Positions 1 to 22,743 of a DNA stretch of 64,000 nucleotides are shown in pieces. Position 1 is the stretch's first letter. Each line of letters begins with the position of its first letter. The stretch comes from Lineus longissimus (lineage: Eukaryota; Nemertea; Pilidiophora; Heteronemertea; Lineidae). Position numbers and translations under genes: made by a program. A model generated the notes under the pieces. The model had not been told where the DNA came from. It searched no databases and saw only the letters and a program-made list of their open reading frames with translations. The stretch is from the NCBI RefSeq assembly GCF_910592395.1, contig NC_088313.1, forward strand, positions 21,592,437 through 21,656,436, in the 5' to 3' direction.

Positions 1-1056
1 GCACAGGGAGAACACTGACTGGATACCAAACTGGGACCATTGCCTGGGTACAAGCATTTCAATGTTCTTATTGTTTGCTTTTGAGATTTCAGCCACAGTT
101 ATTAGGAAACATTCCTACCTCATCCTCAAGAGCTGGCGGGGGCAGTTTACGTTTTATTGACGGCGTTCGGTTAATATTAGACGCCATCATCACTTGTTCC
201 CTGTTTGTTATCCTCTGCTAGTCCAGAATATCATATCCCAGGATGCAGACGAACATGTTCACAATCACATTGGCTGTCCTTGCATGAAACTTCCATGGGG
301 GGTGATGTTTTCTCTGCACTGGTACCTGCAGAGGGTACGTATTCCTCATGCAGCTAGTGAGGTTAGCATCGGGTTCAAGTGCAAGTAATGCCATTACACA
401 GCATTGTATGGATAAGCTACCTTGTCCTCTATATCAGAATACATGGATCCAATTACGATGCGTATTTGTGATACCTGAATTGGTGAAGGAATCTCACAGA
501 TTGGGCAGATCGATTCCAACTTCTTTACTTTGATATCATAACCAGTTAGCAAAGCAGTTAAAATACTTCTTTCAGACTGACAATTGGTTTGGGATAATTG
601 CTTGTGTGTTGTCCACATTGCATTTTGAATTGTACTTTGCACTTCCATGCGTGAACGTGGATTGTTTATTTTATCACCAGAGCTGTCAACACCAAGCTCC
701 AGACATTTTGATCATCCATTGGGTTAAGGGCAAGAAGAGTAAAGTGACCTGCCCAAGGTCATGATTGCCAACACACAATTAAAACACCATTTTCGTAACA
801 TAACATCATGTGGTTATTTCAAGGCTCCAGGATCTTCGTTATTACACGGCGGTGGTCTGCCAACTTGGGGACAACTGACAAACATGTGCTTCCCGAGTCT
901 ATACTTCGGTGATGCTTGATATTTTGCTGGGAATCTGGCATTGCTGGGAGGTCTGAGCTCTGCAATGTATGAAAATAATGAATGATTAGATTGTGCATTC
1001 TCTGGAGAGAAACAACAAAACTGCATCCATCCTTCTACATGTATTTGGCTGAACTT
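1..1056. other. left flank, no exon recognised
   Basis: No conserved protein segment was recognised on either strand. The short open frames here have no family resemblance. The stretch lies upstream of the first visible ZIP13 exon, so it is probably intron of that gene. The N-terminal ZIP13 exons (signal peptide and first membrane spans) were looked for and not found, so they probably lie left of the window. Confidence 0.5.
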
Positions 1057-1371
1057 GGTTGTTTTGGGTTCAGACAAAGTGACCATGTATCACTTTCCCC
1101 TCCATTAAGAAGCTTCATCGGTTGTTTTGGGTTCAGACAAAGTGACCATGTATCACTTTCCCCTCCATTAAGAAGCTTCATCGGTTGTTTTGGGTTCAGA
1201 CAAAGTGACCATGTATCACTTTCCCCTCCATTAAGAAGCTTCATCGGTTGTTTTGGGTTCAGAGAAAGTGACCATGTATCACTTTCCCCTCCATTAAGAA
1301 GCTTCATCGGTTGTTTTGGGTTCAGACAAAGTGACCATGTATCACTTTCCCCTCCATTAAGAAGCTTCATC
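1057..1371. repeat. 63-bp tandem repeat, 5 copies
   Basis: Five nearly identical 63-bp units fill exactly 315 bp. Each begins GGTTGTTTTGGG and ends AAGAAGCTTCATC. Because 63 is a multiple of 3, the array is open as a 21-residue repeat on both strands, which explains the long open frames there. It ends 44 bp before a ZIP13 splice acceptor and is read as an intronic minisatellite, not protein coding. Confidence 0.9.
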
Positions 1372-1415
1372 ATTGGCTGGAATGTCAATCATATGGTTTC
1401 TTGTTTATCTTTCAG

Positions 1416-4400
1416 CCGCTGCCTCCAAGTTGAAGTTGTTGTTAAGTTTTGCTGTTGGTAGTCTTCTGGGTGATGTGTTTCTTCATCTTCTTCCTGAGGC
1501 ATGGATGCATGTCAAGAAAGGTAAGGGACCCAAGCTATGAGGGCCAAATTTCAACTTTTTGCCAACTTCTATGAAAGTACTCCTCAATGTCCCTCATGAC
1601 CTGCTGTAACAACCATTCTATCTATCTATTCGTCAGGTCAGGAACACCAGCATGGAACCTCCATTGGATTATGGGTAATGTGCGGCATCCTCACATTCTT
1701 AATCATCGAAAAAATATTTCCTGCCAACTCGGAAGAGTTTGAAGATAATATTGTAAGTTAGAGTGTACAAACACGTTTTCTCTTTTTCCCAAAATTAAAA
1801 AAGCAACTTTTTGCTAAGTAATATATATATTTTTGATGGAAAATCCTGAAAGTAAATGGTTGTTTAGAAGCTGTAGAATAATGATTGATCTTGCCCACTT
1901 AAGTGGAAAGAGATGATGGCTGGTGAGAGAAGAATCATGTTTCCATATTGGCTATTTTAAAATGTTGGTTCAATAGCATGTTCAGCTTTCAGTCTTGTTT
2001 GAAAGAGAAATCATAGTTAGATGTTGTTTTTGTTCAATCATTCATCACGACGTACAAGAAACTGAAATATGTCATGTTACAGGAGGAAGAAATCCCTCGT
2101 CTCTCAGACATGAAACAAGTGGAGGACATATCGGCGGAAGTCAACCATAATCAAAACATCATCCAATCAAAAACAAGCACAATTTCAAATAAACTGCCAG
2201 GAAATAAACAGACAGTAACAAAAGAGGACTATCTCAAACACAGATACTTGAAGTCAAATAGCATGAAGAGTAAAAGTAAAGAGGTGTTGAATGGAGAGGG
2301 AGGGAATGATGAGGTGATGGAATATGATACAGGAGGCAAGAAGAAAAACATGGAGGGGACGATACATGTGAGTATGATGTTTGACTTGTTGTTATTGTCT
2401 TGTGCCACTCCCCCCTCCCCCCCATGCTAAGGTCTTGTCATGTTAGTATGGAGATCAAACAATCTCACTTACACTACTTGAAGGCAGACCTTTCTGATGA
2501 CTTCTTTCCATCAGCATTCCAGTCCAAAGCAAAGGAACACCATGCAATGATTCAACTCCTCCAAATTACCAATTTGATCCAGTTGTGAGAGTCATGTGAA
2601 ATAAGCTCCTTCATTCAGCCCTGTCCTGTCTCGGTGTCAGCATGAATGTATTATGTGTCTAATATTACATCAGTCATCTATACATTAACATGCACTAGAT
2701 AGAGGGGTTCATGTGTATTAGGTACAAGAAGCATAGAGTATAGATTCAAATGCATGACATTTGTGGTATCCTATAAAATATTGATCAAGAGTGAAAATGA
2801 GTGTGTGTAGATTGCAAAAGAGAGACGTAACATGTCAAGGATTTGGACTATAGAAAATGTGCGAAGCATTTGAAATGTAAGCTTTCCACCCGGTAACCTT
2901 CAATACTGTATTGATCCAGGGTCTGATCGTCTTCACCATGTTCCCTGACTTGCCGAGAGAATGTTCAGGAAATGCAAAAAATTGTCTGAATTCAATTCTT
3001 TTTTCTCTGTTCTTTCGAAGAACACTGTTTGAACTTGAGTATTTTCTTGGGGCAAACTCCACTCTTTGTAGCGGCATCAAGATGGCTGAGATGATCCCTG
3101 ACAATGGGTGACATGAATAAACACTAGCAAATGCTTTTATCTAAAACTCCATGTACATTTACACCAGACCTTTCTGTACAAAATTGAAGTAAAAGCATTT
3201 GCTAGACTTTATTCATATCAGCCAATGCCTAATGCATGTCTTTCTCTGTTATCTATTGCCATTATGGTGGTAGCATTCAACTCGGGTTATCTCCAAGCTG
3301 GAGTAAAATGCATTATTAGATGCACACATTGATTTGATTGTTAGTCCACCTGTAGGCCTACATGTTTGAGATATCATCATTAACCACCTGCGGACATGAC
3401 ATGATCACATTCAGCATTGACGACCTGTATGTTCTGTTGGATGGGGCTCCTTTTTGGATGAGGGGATGAGATGTCACTTTAATTGATATTGTGGCAGTCA
3501 ATGTCATGGAGATCCTCAAATGATCAGTCCCACTCGAGTGAGCAAGATGAATAACAGCCGTGGCATATGGGTTCCATATGCTGCACTCGCTCACCAAGAC
3601 ATGATAAACATATGAGCCCATCCTTTTATTGTTTTGAATCAGTTCAAGGAATTTCATTTCCTCTTGTAACGATTTCCTCATTATTTATCCAAAGTCCGCA
3701 TGAGACCAAAGTCCACAATATGGTACAATTATCCCATGCTTGACATATGTCAGAGCTAATTGTGTTGGCTCGATTGGCCTGCTGGAGCTGGACAGTGAGT
3801 GGTGGTTATCCCCACTTAGTTCAGACAAATATTCCAATGAATAAAAAGTACACTGATTTCATAGATAATTTGTTTACATTTGAGAATATGCAAATATGTG
3901 CAGGTGGCCGAGACAAACATGTATTTGCAAAGTAATCTTTCAACAAAGATAATTTTATGGACAGATTTGGATTAAACATCTGTTTGAGTTGGCCACGTCA
4001 GCATGAAACAGTGCATCCTCATGTACCACGAATACCAAACTCCATGTTCATCAGCTATGATAAGGAGTTCCTGTGGCAGGTAGATCCATATCAGCATCCA
4101 CTCATGGTAGGGGTCAATACCAAAACCAAATATTGCATTCCTATTTCGATGATGATATCCATGTTTGACTATAATGTACTCAAGTTCAAAAGCACATTTT
4201 AACATATTTAGTATGTGTATAGTGACATCATTGTTGGGATGTTTTCCCAATGTGGTCAATCATGATGCAGGCAGTTCAGTATTAGGCCCAATCCTGATAT
4301 CAACATGAACTATCAGAGACCATAGCATATCATCCACAGCTCCAGATCCTTAAATGACCATTTTTGGTGGTAGGAATTGATTTGTCATGAAAAAAGTCAC

Positions 4401-7400
4401 TCGGCCGAGTAGATCGAGTAGATCGCAAGTCTCATTTGCTGTCCATTGAAGGGACGGATGTGCTGCCATGTGTATCGCCATAGTGATATGATATTGATGC
4501 TTTCTGTATCTTGTCGTTTCAGGTCCGCGGTTATCTCAATCTCATGGCAAACGTGATTGATAATTTCACGCATGGTCTGGCGGTGGGCGGGAGTTATATT
4601 GTCAGTACAAAGGTAACTTGCATTGGCCATAGTTATCTTCAGTTGGCAGGAGACATTGCCTTCATTGAGGTCGACCTTGATCAAAATTTTCAAAGTCAAA
4701 CATTTTTGGGACTGATTTGGATAGATTGGGAATCAACAGCTCTGAGTTTGGCTTCAGTTGTATGGGAATCAATGCTGATAGCTGATAAGTCTGGCCTTAA
4801 TTGAACGTCATTCGGATTGCTTATCATTGACCCTGTCTTTTGTTTCTTACAGGTTGGCTTACTGACAACATTTGCAATCATGGTGCATGAGATCCCACAT
4901 GAGGTCGGCGACTTTGCGATCCTGTTACGATCTGGGTTTGATCGATGGCAGGCTGCAAAAGCTCAGGTGGGTTCACTGATTTGGAATTCTCTTGTTTTCA
5001 TTGTGGTACATGCCTCTAATGATCACAGCACTTTGGCATGATAATGAATGAGTTCTCTGTCAACCTGACAAGCACAGGAACAAGCCTGAGCTTTATAGCT
5101 ACACTGTTGCTGACAATGGCAACTTAAGGTGCTGTCATATTAACACCCTGAAGTTGAGAATCTATGATCATAACTCAGGGCTGTGGCCAGATCATACTAG
5201 ATGCCAGATCACCCTCTCATGTCACCTCATTCAGGTGTTACCAGACCAGATCTGCAAACAGTAAGGCTGAATCCTCAAAATGTTTAATCTCTGGCATTGA
5301 CAAGAGCACAGCTATTGTGAGCTAATAAAATTCCTCCAATTGTCCATGAACGAGTTCTGTTTTCTGCAGTATGAATATCACATCATATCTGTTGATGCAT
5401 GTATGTCCAAACTAATTATTGCCTTCTTTCCGTTTTAGTTATTTACAGCGTCTGGGTCACTGCTTGGTGCTATTGTTGCATTGACTGCAGATTCTGTTGA
5501 GGCGGCCGGTAAGTGTGGAAGGGGTGTCCCAGCTTGCAACCCAAGGGTCAGTTAGCAGACCCCTATGTGGTTGAGTTAGAAATGATGTGAATTTCTGGCT
5601 CTGTGAGGAGATTGCTTTTGTAAGTGCAGCATGAGCAGGTCCTGAGAGAGTACTACATGTCTGTCTATGGAGACATTGAAAGAGTTCCCCATGGGGTCAA
5701 TCATATAGTGTTGCTGGAGCCTTACAGTGCCTTGACTCAGGGCAGGTCCTTCATGGAATGATTCATACAGGTTCTCATAATCAGTGCTCTCACCTGATTT
5801 TCAGGTGATTCGACTGCTTGGATTTTACCGTTCACATCTGGAGGTTTCATCTATATCGCATTGGTGACTGTTGCCCCTGACTTGTTGAAAGAGAAGGACA
5901 CTTGGTAAGAAGGGTTGTGGCATTATAATGGATAATGGTGTCGTCCTGACTGAGGGAGAGATTGTGGCATGTGGTAGATCACAGTGTCATCTTGACTGAG
6001 GGAGGGATTGTGACATGTGGTAGATCACAGTGTCGTCCTGACTGAGGGAGGGATTGTGGCATGTGGTAGATCACAGTGTCATCTTGACTGAGGGAGGGAT
6101 TGTGACATGTGGTAGATCACAGTGTCGTCCTGACTGAGGGAGGGATTGTGGCATGTGGTAGATCATAGTGTCGTCCTGACTGAGGGAGGGATTGTGGCAT
6201 GTGGTAGATCACAGTGTCGTCCTGACTGAGGGAGGGATTGTGGCATGTGGTAGATCACAGTGTCGTCCTGACTGAGGGAGGGATTGTGGCATGTGGTAGA
6301 TCACAGTGTCGTCCTGACTGAGGGAGGGATTGTGGCATGTGGTAGATCACAGTGTCGTCCTGACTGAGGGAGGGATTGTGACATGTGGTAGATCATAGTG
6401 TCGTCCTGACTGAGGGAGGGATTGTGGCATGTGGTAGATCATAGTGTCGTCCTGACTGAGGGAGGGATTGTGGCATGTGGTAGATCATAGTGTCGTCCTG
6501 ACTGAGGGAGGGATTGTGGCATGTGGTAGATCATAGTGTCGTCCTGACTGAGGAAGGGATTGTGGCATGTGGTAGATCACAGTGTCGTCCTGACTGAGGG
6601 AGGGATTGTGGCATGTGGTAGATCACAGTGTCGTCCTGAATGAGGGAGGGATTGTGGCATGTGGTAGATCACAGTGTCGTCCTGACTGAGGGAGGGATTG
6701 TGGCATGTGGTAGATCACAGTGTCGTCCTGACTGAGGGAGGGATTGTGGCATGTGGTAGATCACAGTGTCGTCCTGACTGAGGGAGGGATTGTGGCATGT
6801 GGTAGATCACAGTGTCGTCCTGACTGAGGGAGGGATTGTGGCATGTGGTAGATCACAGTGTCGTCCTGACTGAGGGAGGGATTGTGGCATGTGGTAGATC
6901 ACAGTGTCGTCCTGACTGAGGGAGGGATTGTGGCATGCGGTAGATCACAGTGTCGTCCTGACTTAGGGAGGGATTGTGGCATGCGGTAGATCACAGTGTC
7001 GTCCTGACTGAGGGAGGGATTGTGGCATGCGGTAGATCACAGTGTCGTCCTGACTGAGGAAGGGATTGTGGCATGCGGTAGATCACAGTGTCGTCCTGAC
7101 TGAGGGAGGGATTGTGGCATGTGGTAGATCACAGTGTCGTCCTGACCGAGGGAGGGATTGTGACATGTGGTAGATCACAGTGTCGTCCTGACCGAGGGAG
7201 GGATTGTGACGTGGTAGATCACAGTGTCGTCCTGAATGAGGGAGGGATTGTGGCATGTGGTAGATCACAGTGTCGTCCTGACTGAGGGAGGGGTTGTGGC
7301 ATGTGGTAGATCACAGTGTCGTCCTGACTGAGGGAGGGATTGTGGCATGTGGTAGATCATAGTGTCGTCCTGACTGAGGGAGGGATTGTGCCATGTGGTA

Positions 7401-9157
7401 GATCACAGTGTCGTCCTGACTGAGGGAGGGATTGTGGCATGCGGTAGATCACAGTGTCGTCCTGACTGAGGGAGGGATTGTGGCATGTGGTAGATCACAG
7501 TGTCGTCCTGACTGAGGGAGGGATTGTGGCATGTGGTAGATCACAGTGTCGTCCTGACTGAGGGAGGGATTGTGGCATGTGGTAGATCACAGTGTCGTCC
7601 TGACTGAGGGAGGGATTGTGGCATGTGGTAGATCACAGTGTCGTCCTGACTGAGGGAGGGATTGTGGCATGCGGTAGATCACAGTGTCGTCCTGACTGAG
7701 GGAGGGATTGTGGCATGTGGTAGATCACAGTGTCGTCCTGACTGAGGGAGGGATTGTGGCATGTGGTAGATCACAGTGTCGTCCTGACTGAGGGAGGGAT
7801 TGTGGCATGTGGTAGATCACAGTGTCGTCCTGACTGAGGGAGGGATTGTGGCATGTGGTAGATCACAGTGTCGTCCTGACTGAGGGAGGGATTGTGGCAT
7901 GTGGTAGATCACAGTGTCGTCCTGACTGAGGGAGGGATTGTGGCATGTGGTAGATCACAGTGTCGTCCCGACTGAGGGAGGGATTGTGGCATGTGGTAGA
8001 TCACAGTGTCGTCCCGACTGAGGGAGGGATTGTGGCATGTGGTAGATCACAGTGTCGTCCTGACTGAGGGAGGGATTGTGGCATGTGGTAGATCAAAGTG
8101 TCGTCCTGACTGAGGGAGGGATTGTGGCATGTGGTAGATCATAGTGTCGTCCTGACTGAGGGAGGGATTGTGGCATGTGGTAGATAACAGTGTCGTCCTG
8201 ACTGAGGGAGGGATTTTGCCATATGGTAGATCACAGTGTCGTCCTGACTGAGGGAGGGATTGTGACATGTGGTAGATCAGAGTGTCGTCCTGACTGAGGG
8301 AGGGATTGTGGCATGTGGTAGATCACTGTGTCGTCCTGACTGAGGGAGGGATTGTGGCATGTGGTAGATCACAGTGTCGTCCTGACTGAGGGAGGGATTG
8401 TGGCATGTGGTAGATCACAGTGTCGTCCTGACTGAGGGAGGGATTGTGGCATGTGGTAGATCACAGTGTCGTCCTGACTGAGGGAGGGATTGTGGCATGT
8501 GGTAGATCACAGTGTCGTCCTGACTGAGGGAGGGATTGTGGCATGTGATAGATCACAGTGTCGTCCTGACTGAGGGAGGGATTGTGGCATGTGGTAGATC
8601 ACAGTGTCGTCCTGACCGAGGGAGGGATTGTGGCATGTGGTAGATCACAGTGTCGTCCTGACTGAGGGAGGGATTGTGACATGTGGTAGATCACAGTGTC
8701 GTCCTGACTGAGGGAGGGATTGTGGCATGTGGTAGATCATAGTGTCGTCCTGACTGAGGGAAATTTGCTGATGCTTGGCCACCAGGCTTAGTTGTAATCA
8801 TGTTGCCTAAAGCTCTCACTCTGTACATAGTGACCCACTCGAGTCTTGCCTGGTTAAGATCAGTGTGTATGGTGTCCAGTAGGTAAGGACAGTGCCTTCT
8901 GTCTTGTGCTTGGTGGACTCATGGCCTTCTGAGGTGGTTTGTCAGGATGCATGTCTAGGACATGAGCCGACATTGTGGCCTTTGAGGAGAGGGATTGGTA
9001 ACAATAACCACACCATGATATGATCAACTCGAATTTCAACAGTGTTACTGCACGTGCATGAGGTTTTTTGTGTTTTTTCAGGGAATCTTTCAAGCAAGTG
9101 ATGGGAGTTTGCCTTGGTGTGTGCACAATGGCGTTCGTGACGATCCTCTGTGGATGA
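1416..9157 (+). CDS. SLC39A13: Zinc transporter ZIP13-like, 3' eight exons
   Basis: This is a ZIP-family zinc transporter of the SLC39A13 (ZIP13) type; the family member moves zinc out of the early secretory pathway into the cytosol. Coding exons: 1416-1520, 1637-1752, 2083-2367, 4523-4612, 4853-4966, 5439-5508, 5805-5904, 9082-9157 (stop TGA 9155-9157). All junctions are GT-AG and the frame stays open for 317 residues. Visible motifs are [14 protein letters not shown] in an early membrane span, [10 protein letters not shown] in the metal-binding span, and [14 protein letters not shown], the ZIP signature with paired histidines. The C-terminus ([12 protein letters not shown] then DLLKEKDTW) also matches ZIP13. 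Exon 2083-2367 encodes a 95-residue Lys/Ser-rich cytosolic loop that looks longer than in vertebrate ZIP13. The N-terminus is outside the window. SLC39A13 is preferred over SLC39A7 because of the C-terminal sequence and few histidines in the loop. Confidence 0.9.
3113..3216. repeat. 27-bp inverted repeat (hairpin) in ZIP13 intron
   Basis: The arms 3113-3139 and 3190-3216 are reverse complements with 2 mismatches in 27 positions and a 50-nt loop. The shared core is CTAGCAAATGCTTTTA. It could be a small MITE remnant or a hairpin transcript. No clear target duplication is seen. Confidence 0.7.
5935..8760. repeat. 46-bp minisatellite, about 61 copies
   Basis: About 2.8 kb is made of a 46-bp unit containing TGTGGCATGTGGTAGATCAC and GTCGTCCTGACTGAGGGAGG. 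Units differ by single substitutions (ATAG/ACAG, GTGG/GCGG, GACTG/GACCG), and some variants recur in blocks. It starts about 30 bp after the splice donor at 5905 and occupies most of the last ZIP13 intron. Open frames on the minus strand are artefacts of the repeat. Confidence 0.95.
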
Positions 9158-12100
9158 TGAAACAATGGATTGACTATCAATTTGATTATTAAGTGGGCTT
9201 CCATGGAGCAGTCAAGAGAAATGGGCTACCAAGTGGCTCATCTTGTATGAATACAAGGCATTGTTGAATCGTTTCAAGCCATTTAATTTCAAGGTGCCAC
9301 AATAAAGTCACTAATTTAAAAAAAAATTTACATGTAGAAATGAAATCTTTCAGGTTCTGAATAGATGGTTTAATGTAAATCCAAAATCTAGGTACCATCC
9401 TTTCTAAAGAAAGTATTCACAAGCTTTCTATTGATTAGATAGAAATGGTTTTCATATCAAAAACAGTGATCTCTTCATATGTTAAAAATTTGACATGTGA
9501 TTGGCTGAGAAACTTCCTCTTGCTGTTTACCGCATTGACTGGAATCTATCTGATGAATTGTTCACAGATGTCTAGAGGTCCTACTGGTTGTACCATTGGA
9601 AGTTCTTGCATTTCATTTTGCCTCCAAGTCATAATATGATAGGAAGGGAAGGTAAAGGCCTTGGTGCTCTCTATACTATGATAGGAATGGTAGGTTTAGG
9701 ACCTGCAGATACTGAGTTTTAGTGCTTCCAATCAAAATAGGTCAAGTATTCCTGTCCCAACAGTAGCTTTCATCTTAGTTCTGTTCCTTTCTCACCCTCT
9801 TCCACTTGCCAACTTCTCATAGGAACAGAGGGGCCTTCATATGGCTGGCTAGTTTCTAATGTCTTCTGTGTGTATATAAGGATAAACTGTTCATTGGGAC
9901 ATGGTCTGCTCATAGGTGCTGTTATTCATTGTTAGCTTATAATCAAATGTGAATCAATGTTGAACCATTGATTAACCTGATTAGGATTGTTTTTTGTCCA
10001 CGACTGGTGCTGGTTGTTGGAGTGGTATTAACCCTTTGGGTGCAGACAAATGGTGGAAATGTTGCCGGCTGTCTTTCTCCAGATTGTTATCCTTGGACCG
10101 TGTTGCTGCAGTCAGAGATGAGGGGCACGACGTTGGGTGAAAAAGCTCCTTTGTCATGCACCTAGTTTAGGCCGACTGCCATATCATGTTACAGTGAGGG
10201 CTTCTTCATGGTTTGGTGCTTGTCAGGCTCATTTCCCTTTTCTATTTAAAATCACCTAAATGGTCAGTAACGCTTCATGTGTAGGATGAGCATAATGTTT
10301 TAGGTGTATGTCTCCACAAAGCAAGTCATTAGTCAAGTAAATTTGTTCTATGCCCGGTTTGTGTTCTTAAGTTGAGGACCGATGATGCTATACAATTGTC
10401 CTGCTGGTTATAGATGGATTTGTGAGATGGGTGGTTTTCTTGATGATTAGAGCATCAGGATAATGCTATTACAATGATATCTGCTAAACACCACTTATGT
10501 TTGTTATATAAGGGATTTGTAGTTCTTGATGACAAGGGCTGTGTACAGGGTCATCTGAGAACAAGAGTAAAAACTGATAACTGGTTCATACCTGTATGTG
10601 GTCATACTTTATTTAGCATGTAGGCCTACTCATGTGAGGGGAGGGGAGTCAAGAATTTGGCCATCATTTGTGTATGCTGTACATCTATTTTCCTGTACAT
10701 TTTACTATTTTTTGTGTACAAAGGGGGAGAGGTACTAAAAGCCCCCCAAAAAAGAATATGTGTATGTACTTGAAAGTATGGCCCCAATTTGAAAGTGCTT
10801 GATTATGTACATTTGAAATTCTATTTTAAGAGAGTGAAATAAATCCACTAAATTTGATCAGACTTTCTCTGTTTGTGTATTAGACTGTGTAAGTGTGACT
10901 AATGAACAGAGCTCCTCTTGACCTTCAATACTACAAGAATCTTTCAAAACACACAAGACTCAATCTGAACTTGGAGGAATTATACTTGACAAGTATAATT
11001 CCGCCAAGATCTGAAGAAGACATAGGCTACATTTATAACTGTCTAGTGATCTGTAGCAGGGTCGAGCTGTTGTGTCAGATCTACATTCCACGATTCTGAT
11101 AAGACCACCCAAGGATTTTATTTTTGATTCCAAATCCTAAGGTCCACTTTATTCTACATATGAAGTGTGAACACCCAGCTGCTCCCTGTGGCAATTTAGT
11201 CGTAAGCAAGAGCACAAGACATAGGCTCTCGAAAAAAGCCAGGAATTCCAGCCCAAACCCATGACGAAAAACGGGAAAACATATCGTATGTATATACCTC
11301 AGTGATATAATATAAAAGATTATTTTTGCAGTTGATTAACGTTTGAATGACCTTTTTTAAAAAGTTTTTCAAAATCGAGGTCAACAGGGTCAGACACAAT
11401 CATTTATTGTTTTGAAAGACTCCGGCAGGGTCAAAAGAAACAGTTGTTGGCGCCGATGATGACAGCAATATGGCGAATTTCCGCCCCACCCGTGAGATTT
11501 GCTCTCGTCACGTCATGAGAACATTGAACTGCAAGTGAACCATGCTCATAATGTTCTGTAGTGTGGGTGTGGCGAAGACCGAAACGAACATGCACATGCA
11601 CCCCCCCCCCCGTCCACCCTTAGAGGAGAATGCCAAACGAACTTGGACCACCCACATTGACATTGGACCTCCCCCCCCCCCATGCATGCCCTGGCTATGG
11701 CTATAACATCTTGTGTGATGCTGCTTCTGACAGGGCCGGCTGGCCTGGCTGGAAGTCAAGGACCCTACCCACACCATCACCCATGTCACCACGGTGCGAT
11801 CTATTTATTCACACTTATTCACATTTATGCCCGAGACGTTTCCCGCCAAAAAGTTTTAAATTCAATCACTATCATGCTCATATCAATGAACATTAACTGT
11901 CTGGATTACTGGTAATCTGAGAGATATCATACAATTGTTTGGAGGCGGCTCTGCTCTATCATCGAGTCAGAATAAATTGTTACCATTTCAACTGGATTTT
12001 TCCGCCAAGAATGATTTCTCCGTTTATGCAGATTTATACTTTTTTCCTTGACAGATGCGACGGCATTGACGCCATTTTGTTTGCGGGAAAAAGAAAGATC

Positions 12101-12206
12101 AGGAGAATTTCACCAAAACAAAATCACAATTTCTCCGAAATTATTGAAGAGGTTTATGATCAAATGCAAACATTTTGCATTATCAGGTTAATGAGAAATC
12201 AGAAAC
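9158..12206. other. ZIP13 3' UTR and intergenic region to SMC3
   Basis: An AATAAA signal at 9301-9306, 144 bp after the ZIP13 stop and followed by an A-rich run, is the likely ZIP13 polyadenylation signal; another lies at 10838-10843. C-rich runs occur near 11600 and 11670. The approach to the SMC3 start (about 11400-12200) presumably holds its promoter and 5' UTR. No TATA element is asserted and no further gene was recognised. Confidence 0.5.

Positions 12207-22743
<10,537 letters not shown>

Noticed and set aside
982-1461. 159-residue frame with a 21-residue repeat
   Set aside because: It is the 63-bp minisatellite read in frame; the real ZIP13 exon at 1416 is in another frame with a proper acceptor.
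5935-8760. Possible CRISPR-like direct repeats
   Set aside because: Units are contiguous with no variable spacers, in an intron of an animal gene: a minisatellite.
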